In this document: positions 17,462 through 25,054 of the stretch, piece by piece
Layout of the letters: every line of letters starts with the position of its first letter
Position numbering within the stretch: position 1 is the stretch's first letter
Assembly: GCA_015060115.1 (NCBI GenBank)
Contig: SUZB01000001.1
Span: 1 to 64,000 of the forward strand
Source: Rikenellaceae bacterium
GTDB lineage: Bacteria > Bacteroidota > Bacteroidia > Bacteroidales > Rikenellaceae
Length of the DNA stretch: 64,000 bases
Reading direction: 5' to 3'
The notes under the pieces: generated by a model
The model's input: the letters and a program-made list of their open reading frames with translations, nothing else
Told to the model about the DNA's origin: nothing
Databases searched by the model: none
Program-made: the position numbers and the translations under genes

Positions 17462-18016
17462 ATGAAGAGATTTTTTGCACTTTTCCTTTGTGTTGCACTA
17501 TGTGGCTTGGTAGCTTGTGAGGATAAGGAGACTGAGCCCGTTGTGCCCGAGAATCCAGTTCCCGAGAATCCAATTCCAGACCCAGAACCCGAACCTGAGC
17601 CTGAGCCTGAGCCTCTCCCCACCGAGGCGGACTACGAATTTCGTGGCAATCTCCACGCCGGCATCTTTGTGCTTGAGACAAATGGCTTGCGTAACGATTA
17701 CCTCTCGGTTTATGACAAGGCTTCGGGTCGTTCGCTCTATATAGACTTCTATTCGCCCCTTGGTGGTGAGTACCTTGCTTCGGGCGAATATCCTCTCGGC
17801 GATGGCTCTTCGATGACCTGCGCACAGCAGTACACCTACCTTACGCTCGTCACTGATGGCGACCTTTTGCGCTTTTCGGAGGGTGTAGCGAGGGTTGAGG
17901 TAGATGCCGATCACGAGTCGGGATACCCTTGGTATACTATCGATGCCTACTTCGTAATGGAGAGTGGCGAGAGTGTCCTGCTTGACTATGATGGTCAGAT
18001 CGTGTTGGAGCAGTAG
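17462..18016 (+). CDS. Hypothetical lipoprotein with Pro-Glu repeat linker
   Basis: 184 residues. The signal peptide ends in the lipobox LVAC (Cys about 19). It is followed by a PEN/PEP-type repeat (residues about 28-58) that would form a stiff spacer between the membrane anchor and the folded part. The remaining 125 residues look all-beta, with no family I recognise. Probably surface or periplasmic by lipidation. It lies directly upstream of the ribosomal gene pair, where infC is found in many bacteria. Confidence 0.75.
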   Translation: MKRFFALFLCVALCGLVACEDKETEPVVPENPVPENPIPDPEPEPEPEPEPLPTEADYEFRGNLHAGIFVLETNGLRNDYLSVYDKASGRSLYIDFYSPLGGEYLASGEYPLGDGSSMTCAQQYTYLTLVTDGDLLRFSEGVARVEVDADHESGYPWYTIDAYFVMESGESVLLDYDGQIVLEQ

Positions 18017-18052
18017 CTTTTCCGTAGAATCTTCGAAATTTCTTGGAAAAGT

Positions 18053-18083
18053 TTTGCAGATTGGATTATTATCATTACCTTTG
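18053..18083 (+). promoter_or_regulatory. Promoter of rpmI-rplT
   Basis: A -33 TTTG (18053-18056) is followed after 19 nt by TACCTTTG (18076-18083), an excellent match to the Bacteroidota sigma-ABfr consensus. The rpmI leader is about 30 nt. Confidence 0.75.
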
Positions 18084-18118
18084 CGCGCTATGTTTAACTA
18101 ATTTAACTTTTTACAACA

Positions 18119-18313
18119 ATGCCAAAAATGAAAACAAATGCCGCTGCAAAGAAGCGTTTTTCTTTCACCGGCACAGGTAAGATCAAGCGTAAGCACGCTT
18201 ATCACAGTCACATCCTGACCAAAAAGACTAAGAAGCAGAAGCGTAACCTCTGCTACTCAGGTATCGTATCTGCAGCCGATGAGGCTAAGATCAAGCAGTT
18301 GCTCGTTAAGTAA
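18119..18313 (+). CDS. rpmI: 50S ribosomal protein L35
   Basis: 64 residues, very basic, with the L35 signature [22 protein letters not shown] at the N-terminus and a C-terminal helix. Standard length. rplT follows after 127 nt. The upstream partner infC is not adjacent here. Confidence 0.96.
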   Translation: MPKMKTNAAAKKRFSFTGTGKIKRKHAYHSHILTKKTKKQKRNLCYSGIVSAADEAKIKQLLVK

Positions 18314-18440
18314 TTACGGGTACGAAGGCTTGAAAAAGAGTAGCTAACGCAAAAAAAATTATTTTAACAATCGGAGCGCAATAGCCCTAAAGAGTGTGAG
18401 AGAATCACGCCGCTATCAGCTCTATCAAAAACTTTAAACT

Positions 18441-18785
18441 ATGCCACGTTCAGTCAACGCTGTTGCGTCACGCGCAAGAAGAAAGAAGGTTTTGAAGCTT
18501 GCCAAGGGTAACTTTGGTTCAAGGGGAAACGTATGGACAGTTGCGAAAAACACTGTCGAGAAGGGTTTGCAGTATGCTTATGCACACCGTCGTGAGAAGA
18601 AGAGAAATTATCGTTCATTGTGGATCGTTCGTATCAACGCTGCGGTTCGTATGCACGGTATGACTTATTCAGAGTTTATTGGTAAGATGAATGCAAAGGG
18701 TGTAGCTTTGAACCGTAAGGTTCTTGCCGACCTCGCACTCAACGAGCCTAAGGCATTCGAGGCAATTGTTAATGCAGTTAAATAG
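18441..18785 (+). CDS. rplT: 50S ribosomal protein L20
   Basis: 114 residues, basic, with the typical N-terminus [23 protein letters not shown] and the C-terminal domain containing [26 protein letters not shown]. It binds 23S rRNA early in 50S assembly. The 127-nt spacer after rpmI includes a small GTGA/TCAC hairpin near 18397-18410, which could be regulatory but is unproven. Confidence 0.96.
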   Translation: MPRSVNAVASRARRKKVLKLAKGNFGSRGNVWTVAKNTVEKGLQYAYAHRREKKRNYRSLWIVRINAAVRMHGMTYSEFIGKMNAKGVALNRKVLADLALNEPKAFEAIVNAVK

Positions 18786-18808
18786 TATCGTCATCTAATT
18801 GACGAGTA

Positions 18809-18840
18809 GGGGTTGGCTTCGGTCAGCCCCTTTCTTTTTT
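18809..18840 (+). terminator. Rho-independent terminator of rpmI-rplT
   Basis: GGGGTTGGC-ttcg-GTCAGCCCC stem-loop followed by TTTCTTTTTT, 23 nt beyond the rplT stop. A textbook intrinsic terminator. Confidence 0.88.
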
Positions 18841-18848
18841 GATGATAA

Positions 18849-19049
18849 GGCAGATATCTACTGCCGCTAACAAAAAGTCCTGACAATGAGCAGTACCACA
18901 AGTACAGCCCATCGTCAGGATTTTTGCCGAGCGTTGTATCTACAGCCTTCTAATCAAAAAAAGTTACACCTAACAATTTTGATTATTGATACAAATGGCG
19001 GATATCTACTGCTGCTAACAAAAAGTCCTGACAATGAGCAGTATCACAA
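18849..19049 (+). repeat. 53-nt direct repeat pair (18849-18901 and 18997-19049)
   Basis: The two copies differ at only three positions. Both contain GATATCTACTGCYGCTAAC and CAAAAAGTCCTGAC. In copy 1 the segment 18871-18891 pairs with 18907-18926 (GCCCATCGTCAGGATTTTTG) to make a strong hairpin; copy 2 lacks this partner. The tract CCTTTCTTTTTTGATG also occurs before copy 1 (18829) and after copy 2 (19050). This looks like a partial duplication of a terminator region or the scar of an insertion. Confidence 0.8.
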
Positions 19050-19148
19050 CCTTTCTTTTTTGATGGCCTCTTGCATTGGAAAGAGCCGATCTCTGAGATT
19101 AAGGCTTATTGGTCAAAATAGTACATAAAATTGGGGCGGTTTTTGATT

Positions 19149-19197
19149 ATTAAGGTAATGATGCAGAAAGTGGCGCATTCTGCATCATTACCTTAAT
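19149..19197. terminator. 20-bp hairpin related to the lptD-end hairpin
   Basis: Arms 19149-19168 and 19178-19197 are exact complements (core GGTAATGATGCAGAA). The stem shares GGTAATGATGCA with the hairpin at 243-297, and the loop region also contains GGCGC as that one does. No gene ends immediately upstream, so its role here is unclear. Confidence 0.7.
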
Positions 19198-19229
19198 TCT
19201 ATTCTTAATAATATGTCTTCCCTGACTAA

Positions 19230-19700
19230 TATGGCCTATCACGGCCTATTTGCTTGCTTTTAGACTGCTTTGCTTGCTTGTCCTGTCCTGTCGCTTTGTT
19301 TGTCTTGTTTGCCCTGTTGCTGAACCTGTTTTGCTCTGCCGTTGCGCCTATCTTGTTTGTCCTGTTAGCTCTGTTTGTTATATCGCTGTACCAGGAGCCT
19401 TTCAGAGCCCTCGTAGCTCTTGCAGCTCTCACCCACCCCTCAGATCCCTCAGACCCCTCAGACTCCTCCGGGCCCTTAGGCCCCTTAGGCCCCTCTTTTT
19501 TTAGGACCAATAAGACCTTAGGACCTTTAGACCATTACGATGTCTGGAATCGTGTTGTCCTGCTCGTCCTGCTCGTCTTACTTGTCTTACTTGTCTTACT
19601 TGTCTTACTTGTCTTACTTGTCTTACTTGTCTTACTTGTCTTACTTGTCTTACTTGCCCTATAAGAAAACTCTCTAACAACTAACAACTAATAACTAACA
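19230..19700 (+). repeat. Composite intergenic element, copy R2, with perfect nonamer array
   Basis: The plus strand is almost pure pyrimidine plus G for more than 400 nt. CTTGTYTTG-like blocks are followed by CCCCTCAGA-like blocks, a short AGGACCTTA array (19501-19530), the divergent core ACGATGTCTGGAATC (19537-19551), and eight perfect tandem copies of CTTGTCTTA (19581-19652) preceded by two variants. The edge is TAACAACTAATAACTAAC (to 19700). Open frames here are only translations of the nonamer (Leu-Val-Leu) and are not genes. Confidence 0.85.
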
Positions 19701-20756
19701 ACACTTTCTTTGTGGCGAATAACTCCCCAATTTTTTATTGTTGGTTTTCACTTTTGTGTCCTAAATATACCAATCATTTAGGGCGTCTAATATTAATTAA
19801 AACCGCATAATTATGCATTACCCCCCCCAATTTTGCGATTTCGACGAATGGGAAAACCTAATGTGGACTATGTATAATCTATATCGGCGTTTAATGTGTC
19901 TGTGGGCAATATTTTGTGTACGGAAAAGTGGATAGTATAAAGTGAATAAGTCGGTGATTTGTCGATGAACGGTAAAAATCGGGTGATGAGTGGATTTTAT
20001 GAATTTGTTAAAAAGGTGTTAATAATGCAGAATTTTGCAGAAAATATCAAAATGTTGATAAATTTTTAACTCTTTAGCTATTGGTCAATTTTTCCATATA
20101 AATATCCCTTACTTTTTGTCTATATTGACTGATCTCCTATCTATTAGCTATTTTTTAATTTGACCATAAAAATATTGCCATTTTATTTTGTAGAAGTTAC
20201 TCTGTTTTCTGTCATATTTAGTTGATTTTATAGTATATATTTTATATATACTATAATCTGTGCATATTTCATCTCTTAGCACTGAGTGATATATTGCTTT
20301 TTTCTATCACGATGCTCTCTTTTTTTGACCATAAAATTATTTCAACGAATAACCAATTTTACCTAATAAATAACCCTGTTAGAAAATTTGGACATTTTTA
20401 ATGCAGTGTAATTTATTTATTTCCTTTAATGTCCAAACGCCGAAATTTGTTAACAAAGCTGTTGATAACTTTTGTTGAAAAAATTTGTTGGAAGAGAACT
20501 TTCGCTCTAATTTTGTGAAACGAAAGTAAGGAAAAGAGTCCTGAAATCTGCTGCCAAAAGCGGTATAAATAGTTAGAAATGAGTGATTTGCAGGTGGGTT
20601 TAAGGTTCTTAATCCCCGCAAATTGCTGTTTTGTTGATAAAAAACAAATGTTCGTTGAAATTTGTATAGCCATAAATCGGGTTGTTAATAATTGTTAATA
20701 ACATTTGTTCACGGTTAATAACTTTTGATTGTTACACTACTAAAATAATAAAGCTT
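19701..20756. other. AT-rich gene-free block with six TGTTRATAA sites
   Basis: No convincing gene. Six copies of TGTTRATAA lie in the same orientation at 20017, 20053, 20460, 20632, 20683 and 20693. A TATAGTATATA palindrome sits around 20229-20254, and an inverted pair TTTGGACATT/AATGTCCAAA at 20387-20396 and 20428-20437. A C8 run lies at 19821-19828, and TTGACCATAAAA occurs twice. Base composition is far lower in GC than the flanks. It may be a long regulatory region for the downstream surface genes, a replication-related region or decayed acquired DNA. Confidence 0.55.
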
Positions 20757-20873
20757 ATGTATCGAGACAATGCGTATTATGCGCCAAACATCGAAATTAT
20801 CGAGGTAAAAGTCGAACAGGGTATCTGCCAGAGTAGTAATGTGCCTGGTGGTGATTCAGTAGATGATATTTAA
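20757..20873 (+). CDS. 38-residue peptide with conserved-looking glutamate/cysteine core
   Basis: From the ATG at 20757 the product is MYRDNAYYAPNIEIIE followed by VKVEQGICQSSNVPGGDSVDDI. No signal peptide. The pattern aromatic-x-x-P-x-[IV]EII-E-x-x-x-EQGIC-x-SS and an acidic tail resembles short peptides I recall next to surface lipoprotein genes in Bacteroidales (recall, not a search). It precedes such a gene by 47 nt. Function unknown. A longer frame from 20682 starts in the TGTTAATAA region and is less likely. Confidence 0.6.
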   Translation: MYRDNAYYAPNIEIIEVKVEQGICQSSNVPGGDSVDDI

Positions 20874-20920
20874 TTCTTGTTACCTTATTTTTCTTGATAA
20901 TAATAACAACTCTAATATTT

Positions 20921-23900
20921 ATGAAAAAGTTTCTATTTCCCCTTTTCGCTTTGGTGCTCTCGTTAGCCTCTTGCCAGAGCGATATCGACATCCTTAATGT
21001 GCAGCCTGAGTTTGAGACTCCAGTTTTTACTGCATCAATTGAGGAGGAAACTCGTACTAATCTCTCTCTTAACGACAATTCTTGGAAGATTTTATGGGTT
21101 GATACTGATAGACTGTCAGTCTTTTCAAAGTCTGACCACAACCTTCGTTACAAGGTTTCATCTATTACTAACAATGGTACTTACGCTGACTTCGTATATA
21201 TGAAGGAGTATGTGCGTGGTTCAGGTGTTAATTACAGCTACAACTACTCTGCATATCCCTACTACAAGACTACAAAGTTGGTAGATGAGTGCATCCAGAT
21301 GGATATCCCCTCAACTCAGTACTATGTAGAGGGTGATGATATGTACTATGTACCTATGGTTGCAAAGTCTCCTACGCTTAACCTTAAGTTCAAGGCTCCC
21401 TCTTCAGTTTTGAATATTGCGATGAACAAGGAGGACAATCCTAATGAGTTTAAGCTTATGAGTGTTACCGTGTCGTCATCAAGCGTAGATTTGGCCGGTC
21501 GAGTATCTATTGATATGTCAGGTGATACTTTCGTAGCTCATATCGATCCTTCGTTGGGTGATACCTCAAAGTCTGTTACTCTTGATTTGGGTGAGGGTGT
21601 TGAGCTTACTACCGATATCAAGAACTTCCCTATCGCACTCCCCGAGGTTGTATTCCCCGAGAACGATTTCGTTGTAACTTGCCATCTTATGGTTAGCGGT
21701 GAGGAGCGTGTATTGAAGGTTACTCGTGATAAGTCTTTGACTTTTGAGGGTGGTCGTGTGAAGCGATTGACCGTAAATGTTAAGACTGATTCGTTCTTCG
21801 GCAATGGTGGCGGTGAGATTGACGGTGAGATTAATATTGAGGATGATATGATTATCGATGAGCCTTTGGTAGTTCCTGCTGGTGGTACGGCAAATATCAA
21901 CCTCAATGGTACTGTATCGTTGTTGCCTACCAACCCCAACTCTTCACTTGTTGTTGTCGAGGAGGGTGGTGAGCTCACTATCGATGGCGAGGGCGCAATG
22001 ACCACCGTTATTGCAGAGCCCACAGCATCGGCTCTCAGTGCAACCCGTGCAGCATCTAACACTGCATTCCCCATCGTGGTTAATGGTACTTTGCGAATCA
22101 AGGGTGGTGATTTCACTCTTAACTCTTATGCTACCAGCTGGCTCGACTGTGGTATCTATATTGGTCCTAATGGTAAGCTTATCGTAGAGGGCGGTACTTT
22201 CCGCTCAACCAAGGGCTCTTATATCTTTGGTCACGAGTTCGGTAAGCGTCCCGATATCACTATCCACGGTGGCCGTTTCGAGGGCTACGATCCTTCGGAC
22301 AACGACTTCGATGGCGAGGGAAGCAACTACCTTGAGCCCGAGTATGCAAGCTACTATGTGGCAGAGGATGAGCTTGTTGTTGCAGAGCGTACTGCAGAGT
22401 GGGAGGTTGATAACAGCTACCTTTTGAACTCTATCCTTAAGAATGGCGGTAATGCTACTCTTATCGACTCTGTACACGATAATTGGGCGTTTAATGTTGA
22501 TAATAACATCAATGTAAACTATCCTGTAAATATCTCGGTTAGTGGTGATGCTTCGAAGGTTTCTGGCGAGTGTATCCTCTATATTGAAACTCCGATCAAC
22601 TGCTATGCTGATGTGAATATTAAGTGTGATTACACAGATGGAGATCTCGACCCTGATAGCTACGCTCCTGATACAAAGTTGCTCTATATTGACTCTAATA
22701 CGGCTATTGCCAATGTTTACAATGGTGCTACTCTTACCTTGGGTGATGCGACCTACTTCGGTGGTAGCGACGAGGTTTCGGAGACACTCTTCAACCTCTA
22801 CGGTGGTAATATCGTGGTTAATGATGGTTCTTACACACTCTCGGAGCGTATTAATGCCGCTAATATGTTTGTTGTCGATCCGCGATATGCCGAGGAGAGT
22901 TCGCTTGTAGTCAATGGTGGCGTATTCTATGGTTACAATCCTGAGAGCGTAGCTTTCGGTGAGGAGGTTAAGAATTGTGTTCCTGAGGGTAAGGGTGCAC
23001 TTCTCGCATGGGATGGTGGCCACTACACCATCAAGAATAAGGGCACTTTCACCGCTGCATCGTACAATGTAGATGGTCTTCCTTCGACTTATGGCGGTAT
23101 ATCTGATGCAAATACTACTGCTATTAGCAATAAGCTTGCTACTGAGAACTGGGATATGATTGCATTCCAGGAGAACTTCGCTCACAATACACAGCTTACA
23201 AGTGCCCTCTCATCTATGTATACATTTGGTACTTGGAGAGGTTCGGTAGGTATCGCACAGCTTGTAAGTAAGGCTGATACTGATGGTCTTGGTTTCGCTG
23301 CACTTAACTCTACAACATCGTTCTCTGGCGAGAAGTACATTGAGTTTAACGACTCTTATGGCGGTCTCTTGAGTGGTGCTAATGATTGTATCAAGAAGGG
23401 CTTCCGTTACTACCTTATAACACTCCCTGGTGGCGCACAGATTGATCTTTATATTACACATATGAACTCTGGTAGCGATTCTGGCCATATTAATGCTCGT
23501 GCATCGCAGTTCCAGCAGTTGGCTAACTATATCGTGGCTAATATGACTACTCGCCCCACACTTGTTTTGGGTGACTTCAATGCTCGTTACACTCGTGATG
23601 ACTATACTACAAACTTCTTTAGCATTCTTGGCGAGGCTGGTCATATGGACTTCTTCAACGATGCTTGGGTAGAGCTTGTCGACAAGTATGATATCAATGG
23701 CAACTTGCTCTATGCCGCTGGTGAGTATCCCGACTATCCCTCTGATTCACTCGTTGTAACCGAGAAGTATGAGGGTGCCGAAGGTGATATTGAGTGTACA
23801 GCACAGGGCGGTGAGGTTGTAGATAAGATCTATTACATCAACAATCCTAACTCAGATGTTGCTATCTTCGCAAATAGCTTCGTTCGTGATATGGAGTATT

Positions 23901-23974
23901 GCATTGACAACGATCCTAAGCAGCCTCTTGCTGACCATATGCCTGTTGTTTCGGAGTTCACATACTACTATTAG
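20921..23974 (+). CDS. Surface lipoprotein: fimbrillin-like N-terminus fused to EEP nuclease-like domain
   Basis: 1017 residues from the ATG at 20921; a start nine codons earlier would spoil the signal peptide. Lipobox LASC with Cys18. Residues about 30-290 look like the fimbrillin/Mfa-type beta sandwich (FTASIEEETRTNLS, WKILWVDTDRLSVF). About 300-700 are beta-rich, with Gly-rich turns like a beta-helix or repeated beta-sandwich. The last 300 residues are an endonuclease/exonuclease/phosphatase fold with Asn in SYNVDGLP (about 713), Glu in AFQENF, His in YITHMN, Asp-Asn in VLGDFNAR (about 884) and Asp-His in ADHMPVV (about 1005). Probably a cell-surface phosphodiesterase or DNase; the substrate is unknown. 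Codons end in T more than in its neighbours. Confidence 0.8.
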   Translation: MKKFLFPLFALVLSLASCQSDIDILNVQPEFETPVFTASIEEETRTNLSLNDNSWKILWVDTDRLSVFSKSDHNLRYKVSSITNNGTYADFVYMKEYVRGSGVNYSYNYSAYPYYKTTKLVDECIQMDIPSTQYYVEGDDMYYVPMVAKSPTLNLKFKAPSSVLNIAMNKEDNPNEFKLMSVTVSSSSVDLAGRVSIDMSGDTFVAHIDPSLGDTSKSVTLDLGEGVELTTDIKNFPIALPEVVFPENDFVVTCHLMVSGEERVLKVTRDKSLTFEGGRVKRLTVNVKTDSFFGNGGGEIDGEINIEDDMIIDEPLVVPAGGTANINLNGTVSLLPTNPNSSLVVVEEGGELTIDGEGAMTTVIAEPTASALSATRAASNTAFPIVVNGTLRIKGGDFTLNSYATSWLDCGIYIGPNGKLIVEGGTFRSTKGSYIFGHEFGKRPDITIHGGRFEGYDPSDNDFDGEGSNYLEPEYASYYVAEDELVVAERTAEWEVDNSYLLNSILKNGGNATLIDSVHDNWAFNVDNNINVNYPVNISVSGDASKVSGECILYIETPINCYADVNIKCDYTDGDLDPDSYAPDTKLLYIDSNTAIANVYNGATLTLGDATYFGGSDEVSETLFNLYGGNIVVNDGSYTLSERINAANMFVVDPRYAEESSLVVNGGVFYGYNPESVAFGEEVKNCVPEGKGALLAWDGGHYTIKNKGTFTAASYNVDGLPSTYGGISDANTTAISNKLATENWDMIAFQENFAHNTQLTSALSSMYTFGTWRGSVGIAQLVSKADTDGLGFAALNSTTSFSGEKYIEFNDSYGGLLSGANDCIKKGFRYYLITLPGGAQIDLYITHMNSGSDSGHINARASQFQQLANYIVANMTTRPTLVLGDFNARYTRDDYTTNFFSILGEAGHMDFFNDAWVELVDKYDINGNLLYAAGEYPDYPSDSLVVTEKYEGAEGDIECTAQGGEVVDKIYYINNPNSDVAIFANSFVRDMEYCIDNDPKQPLADHMPVVSEFTYYY

Positions 23975-24003
23975 TAGCCTGAGCTCTTAGGAGCTAAGAA
24001 CTA

Positions 24004-24050
24004 AAACAAATTATCCCGCTTATCGCAACGATAGGCGGGATAATTTGTTT
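24004..24050. terminator. Bidirectional terminator hairpin
   Basis: AAACAAATTATCCCGC pairs with GCGGGATAATTTGTTT around a CGCAACG loop, with a single internal mismatch. It lies between the convergent surface lipoprotein gene and the hyf-like operon and can end both. Confidence 0.85.
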
Positions 24051-24086
24051 ACGGCGTTGTAGACAGTGGGGGACTGACCGAGCCTT

Positions 24087-24842
24087 TTACTTCTTCTCTC
24101 TTAGGCGTGTGATGCCGTCGATAAAGCACATAGGGTGTGTGGGTGCGCCAGGGAGCCAAAGGTCTACCTTATATTTGTCGAGGAATGAGCGGTCTACTGC
24201 GGGGCTGTCGGCAAACAGACCACCTGAGATAGCCTCAGAGCCGCATACGATAAGAATTTTAGGCTCAGCGATAGAGTTGTAGCAGATGTCCAACGCCTCG
24301 GCCATATTCGAGCTGATGGGGCCTGTGAGCACCAAGCCATCGGAGTGGCGTGGTGAGGCTGTGAAGCCTACGCCATAGCGACCAAAATCGAAGTTCACAT
24401 TGCTGGTGGCATTAAGCTCCATCTCTACCGAGCAGTCGCCACCTGCCGACACCTCACGAAGCTCAAGAGCCTCGCCAAAATACTTCGAAATATCATCTCG
24501 CACTGCCTCGCGTGTAAATACCGGCTCTGTCTGGCCAGCCTTGACAATCAAGTCCTCGCGGCGTGTGGCAGCGATGCGGTAGTTGTTCGTAAAGCGGATA
24601 TTCTGCTTGGCGCAACGAGCGCACTCGCCACAGAAGAGGCACTTACCCATATCGAGCGTAAGAGGCTCGGTGGTAATAGCGCCTGTGGGGCAGAGCTTTG
24701 CAGCACGCTCCAAGTCGCTCTTATCCTCAGTCTCGGTGAGTAGCGGGAAGCCACGAAACTCCTCGGTGAGCGTTACATTCTTCAAGTCGGGGATATACTG
24801 CCAGCCATGGCTGCGCAGAATCTTTATTTTTCCAAATAACAT
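24087..24842 (-). CDS. Ferredoxin-HyfI/NuoB-like fusion, degenerate cluster ligands
   Basis: 251 residues. The N-terminal 90 residues are a ferredoxin-like domain keeping Cys51 (CPTGAI) and Cys68, 71, 74 and 77 (CLFCGEC-ARC). This is enough for one [4Fe-4S] cluster; the first motif has lost its other cysteines. From about 125 it resembles the small subunit of group 4 [NiFe] hydrogenases and NuoB: GDCSVEME, LVLTGPIS, VCGSEAISGG, LPGAPTHP. The expected CxxC is reduced to one Cys (137) and the GCPP cysteine is Ala233, so a normal proximal cluster is unlikely. It is the last gene of the operon, after a 212-nt AT-rich gap. Confidence 0.8.
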   Translation of the reverse strand: MLFGKIKILRSHGWQYIPDLKNVTLTEEFRGFPLLTETEDKSDLERAAKLCPTGAITTEPLTLDMGKCLFCGECARCAKQNIRFTNNYRIAATRREDLIVKAGQTEPVFTREAVRDDISKYFGEALELREVSAGGDCSVEMELNATSNVNFDFGRYGVGFTASPRHSDGLVLTGPISSNMAEALDICYNSIAEPKILIVCGSEAISGGLFADSPAVDRSFLDKYKVDLWLPGAPTHPMCFIDGITRLREKK

Positions 24843-25054
24843 AGCATTCAGGTGTTAGTAAAAGAAGCTGTTTTAATTTTATTTCGAGATTATTTGAGAG
24901 TTATTTTTGTTTAGATTTTTATTTGGAAGTTGCAGGTAATAGCGGGCTATTTTCAAAACTTACAAATCAAAAGATATCAAAAAGAACCTCAAAGAATCCG
25001 AAACATTTGTCAGCCTCAATGGTTTAACTTATTTAATAAAATTAAAACATCTTC
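24843..25054. other. AT-rich spacer inside the hyf-like operon
   Basis: A 212-nt, strongly AT-rich gap between the hyfG-like gene and the ferredoxin fusion. All other gaps in this operon are 1 to 26 nt. No ORF and no clear TAnnTTTG element on the minus strand were seen. It may hold a promoter, a processing site or a decayed small gene such as a separate HyfH. Confidence 0.5.

Noticed and set aside
18314..18440. L20-binding autoregulatory leader between rpmI and rplT
   Set aside because: Only a short GTGA/TCAC hairpin is seen, with no resemblance I can support to the known L20 sites.
19581..19652. CRISPR-like array
   Set aside because: The units are 9 nt, directly adjacent and without spacers; no cas genes are present.
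19254..19664. Open frame encoding a Leu/Val-rich repeat protein
   Set aside because: It is only the translation of pyrimidine-rich nonamer arrays; the same arrays elsewhere are intergenic and carry stops in this frame.
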